A stretch of 64,000 bases of DNA from Brachypodium distachyon (taxonomy: Eukaryota; Streptophyta; Magnoliopsida; Poales; Poaceae): NCBI RefSeq assembly GCF_000005505.3, contig NC_016132.3:5456001-5520000 (forward strand), read 5' to 3'. The translations under genes were made by a program, and so were the position numbers. Of this stretch, positions 57,101 to 64,000 are shown piece after piece (within the stretch, counting starts at the first letter, position 1; the number at the start of each line of letters is the position of its first letter). The notes beneath the pieces were generated by a model. It was not told the origin of the DNA and searched no databases. It worked only from the letters and a program-made list of their open reading frames with translations.

Positions 57101-58780
57101 CGGGGGCAATTTATGTTCATTATGATTGTCAATTTGTGTTCAATAGGGCTGCCAATTTGTATTCAACAGGGCGACATAGAAGTGTGATTTGCATGGGTTC
57201 ATTTTAAAGTGAGGTGGTACCTCGATTTTTGGAGTGTAGCTCATGCAAGATGCGATGGTGGTTGGTAGATTTTGACCGAGATGAATGGATATGGTTATTT
57301 TTGTCCATTACATGTGGCGATTATGTTTACTACGGGATGGCAAAGTTTGTTCACTGCGGATGGCAATTTGTATTCACTAAAGGGTCATCAATTTGTGTTC
57401 ATTAATTAGGGGTAGCAAATTTCTATTTGGTTAGGATTTTGTGTGCGGTCATTTTGAATGGAGATGGGTTGTTCGGTTTTGGAGTGGAGGAGATGCGGCA
57501 TACGGCATATGGTGAGTGGTAGGTTTTATTGAAATGGATGGATGCGGTTATTGTTGTTCGTTACAAGTGGCAATTTGTATTCACTAGGGAGAGGTGGTGA
57601 TTTTTGTTCATTACAAGTGCCAACTTGTATTAACTAAGTGTGGCAATTAAGTTCATTCCGGGTGGCAATTTTTATTCAATAGGAGGGGGTGTGATTTTTG
57701 TTCATTACGAGTGACAACTTGTATTACCTAAGGGTGGCAATTAAGTTCACTAAGGGTGGCAATTTGTATTCACTAAGGGAAGGTGGTGATTTTTGTTCAT
57801 AACTAGTGGCAACTTGTATTCACTAAAGGTGGCAATTAAGTTCATTACGATTGGCAATTTGTATTCACTAGGGAGAGGTGATGATTTTTTAATGCAACTT
57901 GTATTCACAACAGGTTGCAGTTAAGCTCATTACGGGTGGCAATTGTTTGCCGGCGAACCTTCGTTCTTTAGTCTCTCGGAACGAAGGCTCTATTGGCCAT
58001 TCGATCAGAAAGATTATGGATGTGATCGTGCCACGTGTCTTTGTGGGGCGGCACGTTTAGATTTGTGGATGTCAACTTTTAGTTATGTAGAATGACACCT
58101 TTAGCCTGTGAAGGTGGCAACTTTAGTTCTATACAGATGGCAACTTTGTCCCGTCACGCTAGAAGACTAGGGAGCGAACATTTAGTTGCGTGAGATGTCA
58201 ACTTTAGTTCTGTGAGGCCGGCAATTGTAGTCTGTGATGGTGGCAACTTTAGTTCTACGAGGCTAACAACTTTACCTGTCGCGCCAGAAGGCTAGAGAGC
58301 GAACGTTCGCTCTCTATTCCATCTCGCTGTTTGTATTCACTAGGGTGGCAACTCGTTCATTAAGAGTGGCATTTAATGTTCATTAGGTGCGACATGAAGA
58401 TAAGGTTTGTGTGTGTCGTCTGAATGGAGGTAGTAACTCGAATGGGAGTGCAGAAGATGAAAGACGACACGGTGGTAGATTTTGTCCGAAAAACATGTGC
58501 ATAATTATTTGTGTTCACTAGGGAGTGACAATTTATATTCACCGGGGTGGCAATTTATATTAGAGGGTGGCATTTTGTGATCATCCGGGGTGGCAATTTT
58601 AATTCATTAAAGGCGACAAGAAGTTAATGTTTTTTTAGTGGAGGTGGTAGTTCGATTTGTAGTGCCAAAGATACGAGATCTAGTAGTAACGGGTAGACTT
58701 TGACCGAAATGGATAGACATTGTTTTTTCTGTTCGTTACGGGACGAGTAAATTTGTATGAATTAGGTACAACAAATAACG
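57100..58780. repeat. Composite minisatellite-like repeat block
   Basis: Many short units of about 25-50 bp of the form GTGGCAATTTGTATTCACTA and TTTTTGTTCATTACGAGTGG run through 57100-57950 and 58330-58600. Four copies of a longer unit of about 130-145 bp are interspersed (about 57168-57310, 57430-57560, 58385-58500 and 58615-58745), each with a TGGTAGATTTTGACCGA-like core and a flanking GGAGGTGGTA. A second short family (GGTGGCAACTTTAGTTCTGT) fills 58070-58280. Palindromic GAGCGAACGTTCGCTC is at about 58302. Confidence 0.8.
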
Positions 58781-60355
58781 AAAAAAATTAAAATCTATTT
58801 TCCGTTAAGGACTCGTACAAAAAATGTTAGACAAGCTAACCTGCACTGCACAAGCCCCAAGCTAACCTGGCACAAGGCGATATGCTCGCATGCAGCCATC
58901 AAACGCCGCCGTGTGCTGCCGCCTGCAGTTCTAATCGCGCGCTAGAGCAAAAGCGCGGCGTGGGGCATCGCGCAGCAAAGCTACAGCGCGGCGTCGCGTG
59001 CTATTCCTGTCCAAACATATACTTGCGCGGCGCACATCTCACTCGTCGCCACACGTGACCACGCGGACGTGGTGCACACGCGCGGCGCGCTGTTGACGCA
59101 AGCCCACCCACACACACACCTAGGCGGACGTGGTGCACAGTCGCCGGCTCACCGCGGAGTACGTACTGACGGCAGCGTTTCTTCGCGTACCACAGTCGCG
59201 TGACAGGGCTAAACACGGGAATGTGATCTTCCAAGTACATGTACGAAAAAACTCCCGTAGCCGCTGTGTCTCGTGAAGAAGATGCCATTGCAAAAGAAGG
59301 CGACGTCGAGCAAGACGGGAGAGAGGGAGAGAGACCTTGTCCTTGTTCCCTGCTCTGCTTCTTCTTCTTTTTTTTCCATTTTCCCTTCATCTCATCTCCC
59401 GTGGTGTCCGTTCTTCAGATAGAGGGAGGCGGGCACAGGCACGCGCGGATGGCGACGCGAAAACGCAGCCCGGCCAGGACTCGGATCTCCGGTTGATTTC
59501 CCCTGCCGGTTCCAGTGATGCCGACGTGAGTGCGACGCGATCGAGCGCCCCCGGTTTCCTTCGCCCAGCAGCAGCTAGCACGGCATCTCCGCCGGCCGGG
59601 ACAATGACGCGATCTCCGGAATATATAATCATCCGTGCATCTCTCTTCCCCGAGCGCCTCGAGCAATCAGCGAAGCGGAACGGAAGGAAGGACCGTGACA
59701 GACAGGGGAAGGGGGTGGTTGTTGCGGCTGGGGAGTTTTGCGTTGAATTGTTTGCCCCCCGCGCGGAACAGCGTCGGATGGCTCCGTGGCAGGTGGGCGA
59801 CGGGCGAGCGTGGCCACCACGGGCGTCACTCGTCCGAGGAAATGGACGGACCCGGGCCGTGGGGTCCGGGGAAATATGCTCGTGAGATCTCCTCCGAAAG
59901 GGATTCGAGGCGCGCCTGTCCCGTTGCGGCTGCGAAAGCCAAGTGGTGTTTACAGGCAGCAGTCCCCTCTTGGTTCCCTTCGGATAACCCAAAGAGTACA
60001 TGAATATGCATATCGATGTTGTGCTACGACTTGAATGGTCGAATTACCAAAAGGGGAAAAATGAACTTTTTTTGACAATAAAAGGGAAAAATGAACTTTG
60101 TTGTAAAGAGTAAAATCGCAATGGCGGCACTGAAAACGCTCTTTTTTTTTTTGAGAACTCACTGAAAACGCTCTTGAGCGTAGCTGTGGTAGCAGAGAAT
60201 GACCATCACATGCGCATGTATGTATTTGGGCCCATTTGCTCTCACGGACCACTCAGTAAGATGGGCTGTAAGTCATAATGTGACGCCATAAGAAGCGCTT
60301 TTACGGCCCAAACATTCAGCGCTTCACGGCTCTCTCTATTGTGAAGCCCACAAAC
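58781..60355. other. Spacer upstream of the bS6-like gene
   Basis: Mixed composition with a GC-rich part at 58900-59900. Overlapping frames on both strands have no recognised domain. The last part is the gene's promoter; no TATA box is evident. Confidence 0.35.
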
Positions 60356-60358
60356 GCC

Positions 60359-60386
60359 TCCCCCCCCCCCCCCCCCCCCCCCCCCC
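60359..60386. repeat. Poly-C tract upstream of the bS6-like gene
   Basis: About 28 consecutive C residues, some 100 bp before the ATG, probably in the 5' UTR or core promoter. Confidence 0.9.
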
Positions 60387-60489
60387 GAGTCCGGGTCTCC
60401 GAGATCGTGGAACACCAGCGGCGGCGCGGCGGCGGCGTGGTGGGAGAAGAGCCAGCGAGCGCGAGGCAGAGGAGTTTCGGCCGGGAGAG

Positions 60490-63439
60490 ATGCCTCTGTA
60501 CGACTGCATGCTGCTGGTGAAGCCGATGGTGACGAAGGAGGCCGTGGCGGAGCTCGTGACGCGGGTGGCTGGGCGCGCCTACCAGCGCAACGGCGTCGTC
60601 ACCGAGCTCAAGTCCTTCGGCAAAGTGCACCTCGGGTACGGCATCAAGAAGCTCGACGGCCGCCACTTCCAGGTCCGCCCCGATTAGACGCTCTTTTTTT
60701 TACATCCATTAGTGGAGGTTCGTATTAGCGGAGTGTTGACTGTCTGATTCGTTCGACCTAGATTGATGCGTATCGACGAAATTCCTAAGTGGGGATAACT
60801 GTTTGGGGCGCTGGTTTTTAGCAACCGGTGGTGCCCGTGACGTGCTCGATGAAATGCCCCTATTAGGTCTGACCGCTAGGTGTTACAGCATTCATGGGCA
60901 TTGGCCTCGCCGTGTCCAGTGGAATGCTCTAGCAAATGTTCATTTGATAACTTCTAGTGTTGTAAGTGAGTCAGGAACTCAGAATTTCTCTGGCCGTGTT
61001 GCTCAGAGAACAGATACGCGGCACGGAATGATCTATCTGCTTTCATAGTGGATGGAAGGATATAGCGGTTGGATCTTTGACGTGGCTACTTGCTAGGGAG
61101 TTTCATGAAATGGTAGCAGAGCCGTGCAGCATATTTGCCACCGACCAATGACCAATTGACCGGTGACCTTAGCTCATCATCTGTGCTTGCTTGACCTCCT
61201 ACTGCCATCATAAGCTCTAGCCTAGCTGGAACATCCTCTTCCACCTTTACTAACGTTTCCTCCACTGCTGCACATGTTCTGTGTCCCAAGCAGCTGTGTT
61301 TATTTCCTAGGCGATTCAAGCCACAAACATAAGCAGTCACGTGCCCGTTGTCCTTGGCCTCAAAGAGTCCAAGCACTCAAAGTAACGTGGCTTCTTCACA
61401 GGTTATTTATCAGCAAGTTCTACCTTACTTATCATATTGATGGTTCTGAGCCTCACCAATGACGACACTCTTGGATTGAAGACGGTTTCAGCATCTTTTC
61501 TTGGTTCTACTTCACATATCCAAGAAGATTCTCAATTTTTCATGCAGACGTGAAACACTGCCTTCTTGATGTGGAAGAGCTCAAGGGCTCCTTTTGTGGG
61601 ACAAGTATAATCTTTCTATCCCCCGCAAAAAAAGTATAATCTTTCTATCTAATAGATAACAAGTTTCACACTCGTCCAAGGGGACATGTTGGGCACATTC
61701 ATTGCTTGGAGACACTTTATGTTGCAAAGAACCTTCGTGACATGATCAGTCCATCCCAGAGGCGATGCTCGTGTGGAACACGTTGCAAGGCGTTAATCCG
61801 AAAGTCTAGAAGACAGTGGTCGGCGCTTTGTGCACCTTTGGGTTGAGGCCTTGCATCGTGTTGAGCACAAGCATCTCGTTAAGAAGGCTGATCAATGTCA
61901 CAAAAATTATCAGCAAGTGAACTGAATACAAATAGTATCGCTCTTGAACAAAAGCTTAATGGTATTGCGTTTCTCGAGTTCCATTCCCTACAGGTTCTCA
62001 ACTTCTCATTACTGACTGTTATAGAGGTTACAATTTTTCTGTGATGTGCAGCCTACCCTTTTTCACAAAATACCATTATGTATTTTTGTTAGTGCATCTT
62101 CGATGCAATCCAACTTCTAAATTGAATCTGATATTGAAATCATAAGTTCTAATGATTTTGTCGCAGTTTGTTTGTCAGGGGAGATTAGTTAGTTAGTTAC
62201 CGAATACTTCATACAGGTTGGTCACATAGTCTGTGCTTATTAAATTAAAGTTTGACGATTGGGAACATACATCTCCTGTGGTTCCAGTCTACAATGGTAA
62301 TATATCTCCATACGCCGTCTTTTGAAGTTTGGAGTTCAGGCTTTTGCGTTGAAATTACTTGCCGAGTCTAACCATATACTCTTATGTCAAAGTCTGACAA
62401 AGAATTGCAGTGCTGCATCAGTTGACTGGTCATAACTATTTCACCTGTACCAAGTTGTGATGGCCTTGATAGCAGTATGACTGTATGATTTCACTCTCAG
62501 TCTGTGTGAACATATATAATATATATAGTGCAATTCTCAGTTGTCCTTTTGCTTACCCCCACACTTCAGCAATTTCTCATTAAACACACATACATGGTAA
62601 TTGATGAAGGCTGGAAAGGAATGTAAGAGCTGATTTTCTTTTCTTGGTTTTCTGAATACAGGCCAGGGTGATTTGTGCTTGAGTTTTTTTATAAAACGGT
62701 ATTATCAGAGCCTAATTAGAGAATGCTCATTGATTGCTGATGGATTGGCTGTTAACATAACTATAAGTTTGATGCTGAACCAAAGCACCCCCTAGTTTGA
62801 TGCTGCATTGTCTTGTTCATCAGTTGTTGTTTGGATTTGCTGAACATTAGGTGAAGGTTTGATCTCCACATTGCTCCAACTTGATAGGCATTCTGTTTGT
62901 TCTTGTTTGTAAAAATGCCTTTTCCATAACTCTTCAATAGATCCTTGGATCAATCAGTGTAAAGGTAAAACACAGCACCTTTAGAAATCTGCCAAAGCAG
63001 CTGAGAAGTACAAGGAATGTATTTCAGTGCATTTGAGAATTCTTCTTCTTCACACCTGACAAATAGTCTTGTGTTTCAATTGTTTGTTCATTGCCAGCTG
63101 TCCTTGCCACTGGTATTGCAGCCTAAAGAACTGCAATACTCTTGCTTTACTGATGTGCTGAAGTTTCTGTTGAATTTGCAGGGTCAACTTATGCAAATGA
63201 CCATGATGGTTCCACCTTCCTTCACTAAAGAACTCCAATATCTAAACAAGGAGGACCGGCTGCTCCGCTGGCTGGTGGTGAAGCATAGAGATGCAGTTTA
63301 CGGTCTGGAGTTCATCAATGAGGATGAACAGGGCAGCGAGATGGACAATTACCGCTATCGTACCAGGAGTAAGGATGATGATGTTGATGAATATGATGAC
63401 GACGACGATGATTACGAGTATGAGGTCGAGGAGGAGTAG
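60490..63439 (+). CDS. bS6-family ribosomal protein (organellar), S6/EF1B-like fold
   Basis: Exon 1 is 60490-60672 and exon 2 is 63182-63439, joined in phase 0 (CAG|GTCCGC and TTTGCAG|GGT) to give 146 residues. The start MPLYDCMLLVKP is the first beta strand of the S6 fold; KEAVAELVTRVAGRAYQRNG and KSFGKVHLGYGIKKLDGRHF follow. Exon 2 supplies GQLMQMTMMVPPSFTKELQY and DRLLRWLVVKHRDAVYGLEF. The C-terminus is an acidic tail (EYDDDDDDYEYEVEEE) as in plant homologues annotated as ribosomal protein S6 family. It binds 16S-type rRNA in the small subunit; a mitochondrial location is probable, though no classic presequence is visible. The 2.5-kb intron contains no structured element that I can name. 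Confidence 0.93.
60673..63181 (+). other. Intron of the bS6-like gene
   Basis: About 2.5 kb, mostly AT-rich. A short local duplication, AGTATAATCTTTCTATC, occurs at about 61604 and 61634. Short frames on both strands carry no domains. Confidence 0.5.
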
Positions 63440-63937
63440 ATTTGTGTGCCAAGATGTCTGCACTTTCAGTACTGTAAGGTGTGTTCTCCTGCAAACAAAT
63501 TGTTGTTGATTATAAAGTAGGGATTGAAGTAGAACCTATGAACTTCACTGTTTGTCAAAAGATCCTGGAGTACCTGAAATCTGATGTTGCATGTTGTTCG
63601 CTTGTTTGACATTTAAGCTGCCAATAAGCAGCAAATGATCTAATTGGCACATCATCGCTATGTTTATCATGTGGTATTTTATTGCTTTCTCAATACCCCA
63701 GTGTGAAACGGCTTTGCAGAACCGGGGGGAAACGCTGCGCTGTATACATGCATAAAACTTGATTATCATTTATTCATCCACCAGTATATCATACATGTAC
63801 ATAGTGGTAAACCCCCAAACGCACACGGCACACACAACTACCGAACTACTAGTCATCACATCACCGGACACGGGACAGGACGCTCCTCCGCTGCAGCCAT
63901 CGTCGGCCGGCCGCTCTTGTTGCCAGGACCGATCAGA
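63440..63937. other. Convergent 3' flanks
   Basis: The 3' UTR of the bS6-like gene from the left and of the next minus-strand gene from the right. No other feature was found. Confidence 0.45.
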
Positions 63938-64000
63938 TCAGAAGCGACGCGCCAGCCTCCAGAACCACCCCATGATCCAGCCCCCGTCGTGCTCGTCGTC
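63938..64000 (-). CDS. C-terminal end of a minus-strand gene (partial)
   Basis: Twenty codons before a TGA at 63940-63938 read DDEHDGGWIMGWFWRLARRF. The frame is open to the window edge, GC-rich and Trp-rich, and followed by an AT-richer 3' flank. The family is not recognised from so short a piece. Confidence 0.5.
   Translation of the reverse strand, partial: DDEHDGGWIMGWFWRLARRF

Noticed and set aside
59337..60003. Overlapping frames at 59.3-60.0 kb on both strands
   Set aside because: No domain, conflicting strands, and no splice or start context that supports one over another.
1..64000. A clustered biosynthetic or defence system
   Set aside because: Neighbouring genes belong to unrelated housekeeping, wall, lipid and regulatory families with no shared pathway; the noteworthy items are individual features.

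Overview
The window is nuclear DNA from a grass, probably a BOP-clade species such as a pooid. The evidence is the GT-AG multi-exon genes with GC-rich coding exons and AT-rich introns, at least eight TA-flanked Stowaway MITEs ending in CTCCCTCCG, Tourist-like and hAT-like MITEs, a CACTA element, a Tat-like Ty3/gypsy element and an L1-type LINE. The species cannot be named from sequence alone. Exon models below were built by hand from splice signals and reading-phase agreement.

Region 1 (1-14.6 kb): a minus-strand gene for a very charged, SR-like nuclear protein runs off the left edge. Its second intron (about 12.2 kb) holds a complete 10,416-bp LTR retrotransposon (2374-12789, perfect 5-bp ATGCA target duplication) in the opposite orientation. 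The element keeps two LTRs but has lost protease and the integrase core. It also carries a spliced antisense ORF and a 64-bp tandem array.

Region 2 (14.6-27 kb): a MITE-rich spacer, then a six-exon SFT2-family vesicle transport gene (17146-20697), an eight-exon F-box gene resembling Arabidopsis At3g61730/RMF (21449-23870) and a single-exon PADRE/DUF4228-like gene (25770-26246), all on the plus strand.

Region 3 (27-44.9 kb): a non-autonomous CACTA element (27297-29219, GGT target duplication), a type 1 lipid transfer protein gene (32394-32865), a minus-strand PP2C-like gene that has lost key catalytic residues (33938-35276), a three-copy 210-bp tandem repeat, a Tourist-like MITE, and a seven-exon minus-strand GH9 endoglucanase with a C-terminal CBM49-like module (37433-39977). 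The endoglucanase promoter side carries a 340-bp tandem duplication.

Region 4 (44.9-64 kb): a minus-strand gene of the plant-specific A_thal_3526/TIGR01589 family (44954-49060), a 5'-truncated L1-type LINE with a recognisable target duplication (52703-56532), a composite repeat block (57.1-58.8 kb), a bS6-family ribosomal protein gene (60490-63439), and the last 20 codons of another minus-strand gene at the right edge.

The host genes are functionally unrelated, as expected for a plant chromosome; there is no operon-like or defence-like cluster. The most interesting signals are the phase-solved micro-exon beside the retrotransposon, the degenerate PP2C, the lipid transfer protein intron that overlaps the stop codon, the defective retroelements with Asn at the second catalytic Asp, and the composite repeat block.
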